Assembly: GCA_964221845.1 (NCBI GenBank)
Contig: CAXPZW010000012.1
Location: forward strand, 124,001-188,000
DNA length: 64,000 nt
Direction: 5' to 3'
From: CAXPZW01 sp964221845
GTDB lineage: Bacteria; Bacteroidota; Bacteroidia; Flavobacteriales_D; Sanyastnellaceae
The translations under genes were made by a program, and so were the position numbers. This document shows, piece after piece, positions 1 to 8,115 of the stretch. The notes under the pieces were generated by a model. The model did not search any database, was not told where the DNA came from, and was given only the letters and a program-made list of their open reading frames with translations. The first letter of the stretch is position 1, and the number at the start of each line of letters is the position of its first letter.

Positions 1-860
1 TAGGCTTGGAACTGGCCTTCCAACTCGGAAAAGGCAGCGTCTTCCAGCTGCTCCAGCCTGTTGGTGGTGGCTTGGAACTCGTGCAGGTTTTGCGCGAGGT
101 CGGCGTTGTAGGCGTGCTTGCCAAAACGCAGGTGTCGCCACACCGGACGCATCGCGAGCAGGGCGTCGTGGCGGTCGAGGTTTTCTACGTGTAGCATGCG
201 GGGCAGTAGGTTCCTGCGTGCCTCGGCGGTGGCTGCGTGTACGCCGGCTTGTTGGTCGCGGCGGTAATCGTCCAAAAAGGCGTTGAGCGAAAACGGGGCG
301 CCGTAGCTCAACAGCAGCTCTGAACGAAAACCGGTAAACGACTCGTAGTCGAGCCCTACTGGCACGACCTGGATGTCGTCAGGCATGTTGGGGTCCTCTG
401 CCCACTCTTGCAGGGCCTGTAGTCCAATGCGTGCCATGCCGGTTTTGAACTTGCGCAGGTGGTAGCGGTTGCCGTGGTTGCCTTCGGGGAACAGTGCAAT
501 GATGCAGCCGTTGGCCAGTCGGGCGCGTGCGCGGGCAAAGCTGTCTTCGTTGCGGTCCCGGGCATCGGCGCGTCGGTCGCGCGGGCGGTACACCGGAATC
601 ATGTTCATGCTACGCAGCAGCTTGTCTACGCTGGGCTTGGCAAAGATGTCCGCCCGGGTCAGGAAGTGGCATTGGCGCGGAGCGGTAACACAACAGGCCA
701 GCGGGTCTTCCATCCCGTTTTGGTGGTTGGAAATCAGCATCACCGGACCCTCGGGCAACTGGTCCACACCGTGCACGACCAAGCGGCGGTGCCATGTACT
801 GGTACTTGCTTGTACAAAGGTGCCGAAGAAGGCATAGATCCAGCTGAATTTCCGTGTCAT
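1..860 (-). CDS. Lysophospholipid acyltransferase family protein, partial
   Basis: This PlsC-type acyltransferase runs off the left edge of the window, so its C-terminus is missing and about 286 codons are visible. Family members transfer an acyl chain to lysophosphatidic acid or a related glycerophospholipid at the inner membrane. Visible motifs are NHQNGMEDPL near residue 40, which is the HX5D variant of the HX4D catalytic motif, and FPEGNHG near residue 117, which corresponds to the usual FPEGTRS substrate-binding block. The chosen ATG at 860 lies 3 nt after the pheT stop, so the two genes are probably co-transcribed. The exact acyl acceptor cannot be told from sequence. Confidence 0.8.
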   Translation of the reverse strand, partial: MTRKFSWIYAFFGTFVQASTSTWHRRLVVHGVDQLPEGPVMLISNHQNGMEDPLACCVTAPRQCHFLTRADIFAKPSVDKLLRSMNMIPVYRPRDRRADARDRNEDSFARARARLANGCIIALFPEGNHGNRYHLRKFKTGMARIGLQALQEWAEDPNMPDDIQVVPVGLDYESFTGFRSELLLSYGAPFSLNAFLDDYRRDQQAGVHAATAEARRNLLPRMLHVENLDRHDALLAMRPVWRHLRFGKHAYNADLAQNLHEFQATTNRLEQLEDAAFSELEGQFQA

Positions 861-863
861 CCG

Positions 864-3317
864 CTAGCGCAGTTGGGCACCACAGTCCGATTCAAGCGCG
901 CGCTGGATGTTGGCCATCACTTTGTCGATGTGCTTGTCGGTCAGGGTTTTGTCCGGGTCTTGGAGGATGAAGCTCAGGGCGTAGCTCTTGGTGCCGTCGG
1001 GCAGTTTGTCGCCTTCGTACACATCAAAGAGGTCCACGTGCTTCAGGAGTTTCTTTTCGGCTTTGCGGGCGGTGCTTGCGAGCTTGTCAAAGGTCACACC
1101 CGATTGGATCAGCAGCGACAGGTCGCGGCGCACAGCGGGGAACTTGGGCAGCTCTTGGGCTTGGATGCGGTTCATGCTGAGGAATTCCAGCACACGGTCC
1201 CAATCCAGCTCGGCCCAGTACACGGGCTGCTTGATGCCAAATTGCTGTTGGAGTTGTCCGCTGAGTGGGCCCATACGTACCACAGCGTGGCGTCGGATCT
1301 GGATTTCCAGCCCTTCATTCCACAGCGGGTGTTGCAGGGGCTCAACTCCGGATGGCTTGTTGATGCCCAAACGGTTCAGCAGGTATTCTACGGCAGCTTT
1401 TACGTCTGCAAAACGCACCTCTTCGTCGGCGTTGTTCCAGGATTCCGGGTTGCGGCGTCCGGTGACAAACATCGCCAGGCGGCGTTTCTCGTTGTAACCG
1501 TTTTCGGTTTTGAAGTACACCTTGCCAAACTCAAACAGACGCAAGTCGGGGTTACGGAAGTTTTGGTTGCGAGCAATGGCCTCCAATCCGTCAAACACCA
1601 TGGATTGACGCAGTACGTTCAAATCGCCGCTGAGCGGGTTGAGGATGCGCACCTGGGTGTCGGTCACCAATTCTTCTGTGCCAATGCCCTCGGCGTATTC
1701 GCCTTTGGTGAGGGAGTTGGACATGATTTCGGTGAAGCCGCGGGCCACCAGTGCATCGCTGACGCGGTTTTGGACCTGCTCGGCGTCCGGCTTACGCGAG
1801 TAGCTGAGCGAGGCGTTTAGTTTCTCTGGGAAGGGTACGTTGTTGAACCCGTAGATGCGCAGCACCTCCTCGATCACGTCCGCTTCGCGGGTGACGTCCA
1901 CGCGGTAGGTGGGGACGCTCAGGGTGCAGCCGGCATCGTCTTCATGGGTGAAGGTGAAGTCCAAGTCCAGCAGGATGGCCTTGACGGTCTCGCGCGGGAT
2001 TTGCATGCCCACCAGGCGGGTGATGTGGTCCCATTTGACCTCCACTTCGCCGCGGCCAATGGGTGCGGGGTAGTGGTCGTGTACGGGTGAGCACACGGTG
2101 CCGCCAGCGACCTCTGCGATCAGTAGGGCAGCGCGCTTGAGCACGTAGTCGGTCATGTTGGGGTCTACCCCGCGCTCAAAGCGGAAGCTCGCATCGGTGC
2201 TCAAGGTGTGACGCTTGGCCGATTTGCGGATGCTGACTGGGTTGAAGTAGGCGCTTTCCAAGAACACGGTGGTCGTCTTTTCGGTCACGCCAGAGTGCAG
2301 GCCGCCAAACACGCCGGCCAGGCACAACGGGTTGCGTTCGCCGTCGCAAATCATGAGGTCCTCAGCGCTCAACTTGCGCTCCACCTCGTCCAAGGTGGTG
2401 AACGGGGTGCCTTCCGGGAGGGTGTCGATGATCACTTTGCCGCCCTTGATCTGGTCGGCATCAAAGGCGTGCAGGGGTTGGCCGGTTTCGTGCAGGACGA
2501 AGTTGGTGATGTCCACCACGTTGTTGATGGGCACCAGGCCAATGCTGCGTAGGCGCTCTTGCAGCCAATCTGGTGAAGGGCCCACTTGAACGCCCGAAAG
2601 GGTCACGCCAGCGTAACGCGGGCAGCGCTCGGTGCTGGCGATGTCCACGTGGATGTCGGGGCCGCCGGTACCATCAGCAAATGCTGTGATATCGGGCCAT
2701 TGCACCACTCCTTCGCAAGATTCTTCCACGTCGGCCATGTGGCGCAGGCCGGCTCGCAAGTCGCGCGCCACGCCGATGTGCGACATGCCGTCGGTGCGGT
2801 TGGGGGTGAGTCCGATTTCAATGGTGAAGTCGTCTTCCAATTCAAAGTAGGCCGCGGCTGGGGTGCCCACCTTGGCTGCGGGGTCCAGCACCATAATGCC
2901 GTCGTGGCCGGTGCCGAGTCCGATTTCGTCTTCGGCGCAAATCATGCCCTCAGACACTTCGCCGCGGATCTTGCCTTTTTTGATTTTGAATGGTTCGCCG
3001 CCAGTGGGGTAGAGCATGCAGCCCACGGTGGCCACCACCACTTTTTGGCCTTGGGCCACGTTGGGTGCGCCACACACGATATGCAAAGGCTCCTCGCCGC
3101 CCACATCCACGCGGGTCACGCTCAGGCGGTCGGCGTTGGGGTGCTGGCCCTTTTCGACCACCTCGCCAATCACCAGGCCTTTGAGCCCGCCGGGCACGGC
3201 TTCTGCGCGGGCAATGCCCTCTACTTCCAACCCGGTTTGGGTCAGGATCTCGCCCATGCGCTCGGGGGTGAGGTCCACCGGCAAATAGGTGCGCAGCCAG
3301 TTGTATGAAATCTTCAT
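864..3317 (-). CDS. pheT: Phenylalanine--tRNA ligase beta subunit
   Basis: This is the 817-residue beta chain of the alpha2-beta2 phenylalanyl-tRNA synthetase. It carries the N-terminal tRNA-binding fold, the B3/B4 editing region, B5 and the C-terminal ferredoxin-like anticodon-binding domain. The N-terminus MKISYNWLRTYL is the family signature and fixes the start at 3317; the open frame extends 14 codons further upstream, but that part lies over the promoter. The alpha subunit gene pheS is about 50 kb away at 53237 rather than adjacent, which is common in Bacteroidota. A TAnnTTTG promoter element lies about 25 nt upstream of the start. Confidence 0.97.
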   Translation of the reverse strand: MKISYNWLRTYLPVDLTPERMGEILTQTGLEVEGIARAEAVPGGLKGLVIGEVVEKGQHPNADRLSVTRVDVGGEEPLHIVCGAPNVAQGQKVVVATVGCMLYPTGGEPFKIKKGKIRGEVSEGMICAEDEIGLGTGHDGIMVLDPAAKVGTPAAAYFELEDDFTIEIGLTPNRTDGMSHIGVARDLRAGLRHMADVEESCEGVVQWPDITAFADGTGGPDIHVDIASTERCPRYAGVTLSGVQVGPSPDWLQERLRSIGLVPINNVVDITNFVLHETGQPLHAFDADQIKGGKVIIDTLPEGTPFTTLDEVERKLSAEDLMICDGERNPLCLAGVFGGLHSGVTEKTTTVFLESAYFNPVSIRKSAKRHTLSTDASFRFERGVDPNMTDYVLKRAALLIAEVAGGTVCSPVHDHYPAPIGRGEVEVKWDHITRLVGMQIPRETVKAILLDLDFTFTHEDDAGCTLSVPTYRVDVTREADVIEEVLRIYGFNNVPFPEKLNASLSYSRKPDAEQVQNRVSDALVARGFTEIMSNSLTKGEYAEGIGTEELVTDTQVRILNPLSGDLNVLRQSMVFDGLEAIARNQNFRNPDLRLFEFGKVYFKTENGYNEKRRLAMFVTGRRNPESWNNADEEVRFADVKAAVEYLLNRLGINKPSGVEPLQHPLWNEGLEIQIRRHAVVRMGPLSGQLQQQFGIKQPVYWAELDWDRVLEFLSMNRIQAQELPKFPAVRRDLSLLIQSGVTFDKLASTARKAEKKLLKHVDLFDVYEGDKLPDGTKSYALSFILQDPDKTLTDKHIDKVMANIQRALESDCGAQLR

Positions 3318-3341
3318 GGAATGTCCGTCAAAATCAAGCGC

Positions 3342-3349
3342 CAAAGGTA
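3342..3349 (-). promoter_or_regulatory. Bacteroidota -7 element for pheT
   Basis: TACCTTTG on the minus strand matches the Bacteroidota -7 consensus TAnnTTTG exactly and lies 24 nt upstream of the pheT ATG. No clear -33 TTTG was identified. Confidence 0.6.
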
Positions 3350-3375
3350 AGAAATCCAAGGCGCTGACCCGGGCC

Positions 3376-3957
3376 TCAATCCAGCAGCAACGGCAGGTTG
3401 GTGCTGAAGAGTTTGACGGCGATTGCCAGCAGGATCACCCCAAAGACTTTTTTGAGAACAGCCACCCCGCCTTCACCCAGCACATTTTCGATGCGCTTGG
3501 TGAGTTTGAGCACGGTAAACACCACCACAATGTTGACCACGATGGCCACCAGGATGTTCTCGGGCTGGTACTCGGCTTGGAGCGAGATGATGGAGGTCAT
3601 CGTACCCGCTCCGGCAATCAAGGGGAAGGCCACCGGCACAATGGTGGCGCTCTTCATGCTCTTGTCGTCCTGCTTGAACAGGTCAATGCCCAAGATCATT
3701 TCCAAGGCCAAAAAGAACAGCACGAAGGCACCGGCCACCGCAAATTCTTCGATGCCAATGCCAAAGAGGCCAATCAGGTCTTCTCCGATGAAGAAGAACA
3801 ACAGCATGATGCCCAAGGCCACCAGCGAGGCGCGCCCGGGGTGAATGTCTCCCGCCCGTTTTTTGATGTCGAGGATGACGGGAATGGAGCCGATGATGTC
3901 AATCACGGCAAACAAGACCATCGAGGCCTTGAAGATCTCGGTCCAGTTGAAGCTCAT
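3376..3957 (-). CDS. MarC family integral membrane protein
   Basis: A 193-residue hydrophobic protein with about six predicted membrane segments. It matches the MarC/UPF0056 family, with the early conserved stretch in the FAVIDIIGSIPVI region and a later MILGIDLF segment. The family was once linked to multiple antibiotic resistance, but that link has been withdrawn and the transported substrate is unknown. It lies 18 nt downstream of purN on the same strand, so it is probably read from the purN promoter. The family call is firm and the function is not. Confidence 0.85.
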   Translation of the reverse strand: MSFNWTEIFKASMVLFAVIDIIGSIPVILDIKKRAGDIHPGRASLVALGIMLLFFFIGEDLIGLFGIGIEEFAVAGAFVLFFLALEMILGIDLFKQDDKSMKSATIVPVAFPLIAGAGTMTSIISLQAEYQPENILVAIVVNIVVVFTVLKLTKRIENVLGEGGVAVLKKVFGVILLAIAVKLFSTNLPLLLD

Positions 3958-3975
3958 GGCGTCTGGATTGAAGGG

Positions 3976-4560
3976 TTAAGCTTGCGCTGAAATGGGTTGG
4001 CCGTCGACCCAAGCTGCCACAACGGGAGCAAAATGGATGTGTTCCAGCACTTGGACGGCCTGTTGGATGTCTTCGGGAGTGTCTTCCGGTGCCACGGGTG
4101 TGGAGGCTTGGAAGAGGACCTGGCCTTCGTCGTACCGGGCGTTGACCAAGTGTATGGTGATGCCCGATTTGTCTTCTCCTGCTTGTTTGACGGCCCGGTG
4201 CACGTGCATGCCGTACATGCCTTTGCCGCCGTACTTGGGCAACAGCGAGGGATGAATGTTGACCATGCGGTCTGGGTAAGCCTCGAGCAATGCTTCGGGG
4301 ATCATCCACAGGAACCCGGCCAACACCACGTGGGTGACGCCCCGGTCCGCCATGGTTTGCGTAAGGGTGGTGCGCAAGGTGTCGCGGTCGAACACCAGGG
4401 TGTCCACGTCAAAATCACGGGCGTGTTGCAGCACCCCTGCATCGGCGCGGTTGGTGCCAATCAGGTCCACCTTCACCGAGGGATGGTCGGCAAAGAATTC
4501 CAGCATCTTTCGAGCGTTGGAGCCCGAGCCGGAAGCGAGTATGGCCAAACGGTGTTGCAT
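3976..4560 (-). CDS. purN: Phosphoribosylglycinamide formyltransferase
   Basis: PurN transfers the formyl group from 10-formyltetrahydrofolate to GAR in step three of purine biosynthesis. The 194-residue length is normal. Visible motifs are the N-terminal ASGSGSNARKML phosphate-binding loop, the NIHPSLLPKYGG segment that holds the catalytic Asn and His, and the YDEGQVL segment that holds the catalytic Asp. The start ATG at 4560 sits about 20 nt after an exact TACCTTTG element, so the leader is very short. purH lies about 13 kb away, so purine genes are dispersed in this genome. Confidence 0.96.
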   Translation of the reverse strand: MQHRLAILASGSGSNARKMLEFFADHPSVKVDLIGTNRADAGVLQHARDFDVDTLVFDRDTLRTTLTQTMADRGVTHVVLAGFLWMIPEALLEAYPDRMVNIHPSLLPKYGGKGMYGMHVHRAVKQAGEDKSGITIHLVNARYDEGQVLFQASTPVAPEDTPEDIQQAVQVLEHIHFAPVVAAWVDGQPISAQA

Positions 4561-4580
4561 GACGAGTCAAAAACGAGCCG

Positions 4581-4588
4581 CAAAGGTA
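4581..4588 (-). promoter_or_regulatory. Bacteroidota -7 element for purN-marC
   Basis: TACCTTTG on the minus strand is an exact match to TAnnTTTG and ends 20 nt before the purN start codon, which suggests a very short untranslated leader. Confidence 0.6.
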
Positions 4589-4668
4589 CGCCCTTCCTTC
4601 AGAGCGCAAGGCCCGCGCCATGGAAGTTTTCTGCGAACTTTGGGGCGGAATCTGCGTATCCTCGAACC

Positions 4669-5796
4669 ATGAAGTTCCCCACCCTGCTCGCGGCGCTCGG
4701 ATTGTCCGCGACCCTTTGTGCGCAATGCGGCACCACCGGCGACACCCTGGTGGTGGAAACCGGTGCTGAATTGGCGGCCCTTTCGGGGTGCACGTCCATT
4801 TTGGGCTCCCTGCTGGTGTCGGACCCAGCCACCAGCGATGTGGACGCACTTTCGCAAGTGACTTCGGTGGAGGAGCACTTGCTGATTCACGACAACATTT
4901 CCCTGCTGCAGGTGGACGGGTTGCAAGCCCTGGAAACCATTGGCGGCCACCTGGAATTCCACAACAACTTTACCCTGCAAACCCTCGACGGGCTCAGCGC
5001 GCTGACCTCCATTGGGGGCGATTTGACCTTCATGGGCAACATCACCCTGGTGCAGTTTGATGCGCTGGAAGGCTGTGCTTTTGGGGGCGATGTGGTGTTT
5101 CGGGAGAATACGACGTTGGCGTCGTTGGGTGGGCTGGCGGGCCAGACCACCTTGGGGGGAGACTTGATTCTGGATTATCAGAACTTGGTGTTGGACGACC
5201 TGAGCCCTTTGACTTCGCTGACCCAAGTGGCAGGCGACCTGGAAATTGCTCTTCCTATGCTGACCCAAGTCCAAGGCCTCAATGCCTTAGAAGAAGTCGG
5301 CGGCGACTTGCGCCTGTTTGACATGGACTTGCTGGCCAACCTCGACGGGTTGCAAGCCATGCAGGTCATCGGTGACACCCTCGATTTGCACGGCAACGGC
5401 AGCATGGTCAACATCGAAGCCCTGGCCGGACTCGATGAAATCGGTACGGTCGACATCACGCAAAACCAAGCGCTCATGTGGTGCTGCGCTGTGGCCAACT
5501 GGGAGCTGAACGGCGCGGTGCAAACCACCGCTACCCTTGAGAACAACCACCCCAACTGCACAGGATACGAGGCCGTAGCGGCAGACTGCGAGCCGCTCTA
5601 TGTAGCGACTGCACAAACGGTTGCCTTCACACCAGGCTGGTACCAACTTCAATTTTGGAGTGTGGGAGGGCGGTTGCTTGATGCCAAAACCGCTTGGGTG
5701 CAACGCCCCGAGGGCATCATGCACGGCTCACCGGGCCTCAAGGTGGTGACAGGCGTAGGGGAACACGGCACGTTCCACACCTTGGTGCATCGCTAA
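4669..5796 (+). CDS. Secreted receptor-L/leucine-rich-repeat-like protein
   Basis: The 375-residue product starts with a signal peptide (MKFPTLLAALGLSATLCAQ). It continues into tandem repeats of about 22-24 residues with the pattern GLxALxxIGGDLxF, which resembles bacterial receptor-L/LRR-like repeats. The tail, roughly the last 60 residues, has the glycine-rich spacing of a type IX secretion sorting domain (WYQLQFWSVGGRLLD) but is degenerate, so T9SS export is only a suggestion. The start ATG is chosen because it begins the signal peptide; the frame is open much further upstream, across purN on the other strand. Likely role: surface-exposed binding or adhesion. No enzyme motif is visible. 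Confidence 0.75.
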   Translation: MKFPTLLAALGLSATLCAQCGTTGDTLVVETGAELAALSGCTSILGSLLVSDPATSDVDALSQVTSVEEHLLIHDNISLLQVDGLQALETIGGHLEFHNNFTLQTLDGLSALTSIGGDLTFMGNITLVQFDALEGCAFGGDVVFRENTTLASLGGLAGQTTLGGDLILDYQNLVLDDLSPLTSLTQVAGDLEIALPMLTQVQGLNALEEVGGDLRLFDMDLLANLDGLQAMQVIGDTLDLHGNGSMVNIEALAGLDEIGTVDITQNQALMWCCAVANWELNGAVQTTATLENNHPNCTGYEAVAADCEPLYVATAQTVAFTPGWYQLQFWSVGGRLLDAKTAWVQRPEGIMHGSPGLKVVTGVGEHGTFHTLVHR

Positions 5797-6134
5797 ACCC
5801 GTTTCAGGTTCGCGGCCAACGCGGCGGCCTCCTCCCGCGTGCGAAACACGTAGCGTTCCAGCTCCATGTCGTTTTGGGCGTGGCTGGCTTTGGAAGCCAA
5901 ATCCACCAATTCTAGCAGGTAAGTAGCCCCCACCAACTGGGCATTGGGACGCATTTTGTGCAACTGGTTGTGCAGGGCTTGGCGGTCGCGCACCAATTAG
6001 GCTTCCAGCACTTGTTCCACTTCACTTTCCAAGCTGTCTCAGAACACGGTGATGATGCGCCGTACTTTGCTCATGTCGCCGCGGTACATCTCGCGCAGGA
6101 TATCCAAATCGTACTTGCCAGCGGGGCCTTCCAT
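5793..6134 (-). pseudogene. Broken Hpt (histidine phosphotransfer) domain gene
   Basis: Read in one frame from an ATG at 6134 to the stop at 5793, this encodes an Hpt-like helical domain. It begins YDLDILREMYRGDM and has the phospho-acceptor region LHKMRPNAQLVG, where His would carry the phosphate in a multistep relay. The frame is interrupted by TGA at 6039-6041 and TAA at 5997-5999, while the sequence on both sides of each stop still reads as the same domain. Intact length would be about 113 residues. It lies just beyond the terminator of the cysteine operon and overlaps the stop of the facing LRR gene by 4 nt. Two nonsense codons argue for a pseudogene rather than a single sequencing error. 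Confidence 0.7.
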
Positions 6135-6147
6135 GCCACAAACATGC

Positions 6148-6180
6148 AAAAAAGAACCCCCGGTATGCATGCATACCGGA
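6148..6180 (-). terminator. Rho-independent terminator after the cysteine operon
   Basis: A perfect 20-bp palindrome at 6160-6179 (CCGGTATGCATGCATACCGG) is followed on the minus strand by GGG and TTCTTTTTT. It lies 43 nt after the moeZ-like stop and fits an intrinsic terminator for that operon. Confidence 0.8.
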
Positions 6181-6222
6181 GGCGCAGTGCAGGACCTGTA
6201 AGCAAGAGGCCCTTGGACGAAC

Positions 6223-7386
6223 TCAATACTTGGCCAACGACGGATCGATTTCATCCGCGTAGGCCAAAATGCCGCCTTTGAGGTTGTAGAGGTTGCTGAA
6301 GCCGAAATCGGCCTCCAGCTGTTTGATGGCGCGGGCGCTGCGCACTCCGCTTCGGCAGTGGATCACCACTTTGCCTTCCCGCGGAATGTCTCCCGCAAAC
6401 TCGGGCAGCGAGGCCAGTGGAGCCAGCTTGCCACCAAGGTTGGCGATTTCATACTCGTATGGTTCACGCACATCGATCAAGGTGACGGGTTGGCCTTCGC
6501 GCACCCAATTGGCGTACTCGCCGGGTTGCACTTCGCGCACATTGAGGTCCTCTTTGCGTGCGGTGGTTTTCAGGCCGCAGAACTGCTCGTAATCGATGAG
6601 CTCGGTTTGGGTGGGGTGGGTGCCGTTGAGCGGGTTCTTCGGATTGCGGTGCACCTTGAGGGTCCGCGTTTGGAAGCTCGCCGCATCGAAAATGAACACG
6701 CGACCACTCAACGGTTCGCCCACGCCCGACAGCACTTTGATGACCTCGTTGGCTTGCAGTGATCCAAGGATGCCCGGCAGCACACCAATCACCCCGCCTT
6801 CGGCACAACTGGGTACCAATCCGGGGGGTGGGGGCTCGGGAAACAAGTCGCGGTAGTTGGGCCCGCGCTCGCCGCTTTCATCCACATAGTTGAACACCGA
6901 AGCTTGGCCTTCAAAGCGGAAAATGGAGGCGTAGACGTTCACCTTGTCCAGCAATACACAGGCGTCGTTCACCAGGTAGCGCGTGGGAAAGTTGTCGGTG
7001 CCGTCGGCCACCAGGTCGTAATCCTTGATGATGTCCAACGCGTTGGCACTGGTGAGTTGGGTATTGTAGGTCTGCACCACAATGTGCGGATTCAGTGCTC
7101 GGATCCGATCCGCAGCGGCTTCGACCTTGGGTTTGCCCACGTCGGCCTGGGTGAACAGCACTTGGCGTTGCAAGTTGCTGTCGTCCACCACGTCAAAATC
7201 TACGATGCCAATGTGGCCAATGCCCGCAGCCGCGAGGTACAGCAACAAGGGGCTGCCCAGTCCACCACTGCCCACCACCAGCACTTTGCTGTTTTTCAAG
7301 CGGCGCTGGCCTTCGATGTTGAACTCGGGAATGATCAGGTGGCGGCTGTAGCGCTCGAGTTCTTCTTTGCTAAAAGTGGTTTGCAT
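6223..7386 (-). CDS. moeZ: MoeZ-like sulfur-carrier adenylyltransferase/sulfurtransferase
   Basis: The 387-residue protein is a ThiF/MoeB-type E1-like domain followed by a rhodanese domain, as in mycobacterial MoeZ and human MOCS3. It should adenylate the C-terminal Gly of a small sulfur carrier and then pass it sulfur from a rhodanese persulfide. Visible features are the nucleotide loop GSGGLGSPLL near residue 37, DGTDNFPTRYL near residue 130, PEPPPPGLVPSCAEGGV near residue 184, and the rhodanese active loop CRSGVRSAR near residue 350. The CxxC zinc pairs of E. coli MoeB are absent, as in MoeZ. It starts 5 nt after the carrier gene, which is probably its partner. Confidence 0.9.
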   Translation of the reverse strand: MQTTFSKEELERYSRHLIIPEFNIEGQRRLKNSKVLVVGSGGLGSPLLLYLAAAGIGHIGIVDFDVVDDSNLQRQVLFTQADVGKPKVEAAADRIRALNPHIVVQTYNTQLTSANALDIIKDYDLVADGTDNFPTRYLVNDACVLLDKVNVYASIFRFEGQASVFNYVDESGERGPNYRDLFPEPPPPGLVPSCAEGGVIGVLPGILGSLQANEVIKVLSGVGEPLSGRVFIFDAASFQTRTLKVHRNPKNPLNGTHPTQTELIDYEQFCGLKTTARKEDLNVREVQPGEYANWVREGQPVTLIDVREPYEYEIANLGGKLAPLASLPEFAGDIPREGKVVIHCRSGVRSARAIKQLEADFGFSNLYNLKGGILAYADEIDPSLAKY

Positions 7387-7391
7387 GGCGG

Positions 7392-7670
7392 TTAGTGGCT
7401 GCCCCCAGCAATGGCGGGGATGATGGAAATGGTGGCGCCGGGTTGCACGGCAGTATTCTCCTGGTCGAGGGCTTGGATGTCTTCATCGCCCACATAAATG
7501 CGGATGAATGAACGCAGGTTTCCGCCGTCGTCCAGCAGGTGTGTTTTGAGTCCTTCGTGCGCCGAAACGAGTTCGTGCACGACGTCTTTGACCGTACCTC
7601 CATTGCTTTCGAAGGAGGCTTGATTTGCGGTGAATTTGCGCAACGGGGTTGGAATAATCAGGGTTGCCAT
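7392..7670 (-). CDS. cysO: CysO/MoaD/ThiS-like sulfur carrier protein with GGSH tail
   Basis: A 92-residue ubiquitin-fold sulfur carrier with the N-terminal strand MATLIIPTPLRKFT and the typical C-terminal approach SIIPAIAGG. The Gly-Gly is not terminal: Ser-His follows, so two residues must be removed before the MoeZ-like enzyme can form a thiocarboxylate. The adjacent JAMM peptidase is the obvious candidate, because related carriers with one or two extra residues are matured by a neighbouring JAMM protease. Placement between mec and moeZ, close to cysM, points to cysteine biosynthesis rather than molybdopterin or thiamine. Confidence 0.88.
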   Translation of the reverse strand: MATLIIPTPLRKFTANQASFESNGGTVKDVVHELVSAHEGLKTHLLDDGGNLRSFIRIYVGDEDIQALDQENTAVQPGATISIIPAIAGGSH

Positions 7671-7680
7671 GATGAAAAAT

Positions 7681-8115
7681 TTAAAGTTGGGTTGGTACCG
7701 ATGAGATCACCGGTTGTTGTTCGAATTGACGTGCTTCGTTGAGCACAAAGCTGTGCAAGTCGCCGGTATGGTTGGTTTCTGCGTTGATGATGAGGTAACT
7801 GAACCACGGCATGGCCTGCACGCGGTCGTGTTCCGAAGGGTACGCCGGGTGCTTGGGGTGGCTGTGGTACACGCCCAGCAAAGTCAATCCCTGGGTCAGG
7901 GCAAACCGCTCGGCGTCGAGGTATTGCTTGGGTGAAATTTCGAAGCGGCGGCGCTGGTCACCGTCCTTCACGTTTTCCACCGGTTGGGCAAAGGTGATGT
8001 TGCGGGTGTTGTCCTCGTGCCCGTACAGAAAGCCACAGCATTCGTTCGGGAAGGCCTCTAGCGCATCGCGCTCAATCACCTCGCGGGATTCGGGGGTCAG
8101 GGTTACCGTCAGCAT
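7681..8115 (-). CDS. mec: JAMM/MPN+ metallopeptidase, Mec-like
   Basis: A 144-residue zinc metallopeptidase with the complete JAMM motif: Glu in NECCGFLYG near residue 25, then HSHPKHPAYPSEHD near residue 83, which fits HxHx7SxxD exactly. In mycobacteria Mec releases cysteine from the CysO-Cys adduct. Here it could do that and also trim the Ser-His extension from the carrier. The start ATG overlaps the cysM stop by one base (TGATG), so translation is coupled, and the carrier gene follows 10 nt after its stop. Confidence 0.9.
   Translation of the reverse strand: MLTVTLTPESREVIERDALEAFPNECCGFLYGHEDNTRNITFAQPVENVKDGDQRRRFEISPKQYLDAERFALTQGLTLLGVYHSHPKHPAYPSEHDRVQAMPWFSYLIINAETNHTGDLHSFVLNEARQFEQQPVISSVPTQL

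Noticed and set aside
459..1820. 453-codon open frame on the plus strand across pheT
   Set aside because: It is antisense to the well-conserved pheT and acyltransferase genes, with low-complexity content; a shadow frame of GC-rich coding sequence.
3997..4668. Long upstream extension of the LRR-like protein
   Set aside because: The extension lies over purN on the other strand, and the signal peptide begins at 4669.
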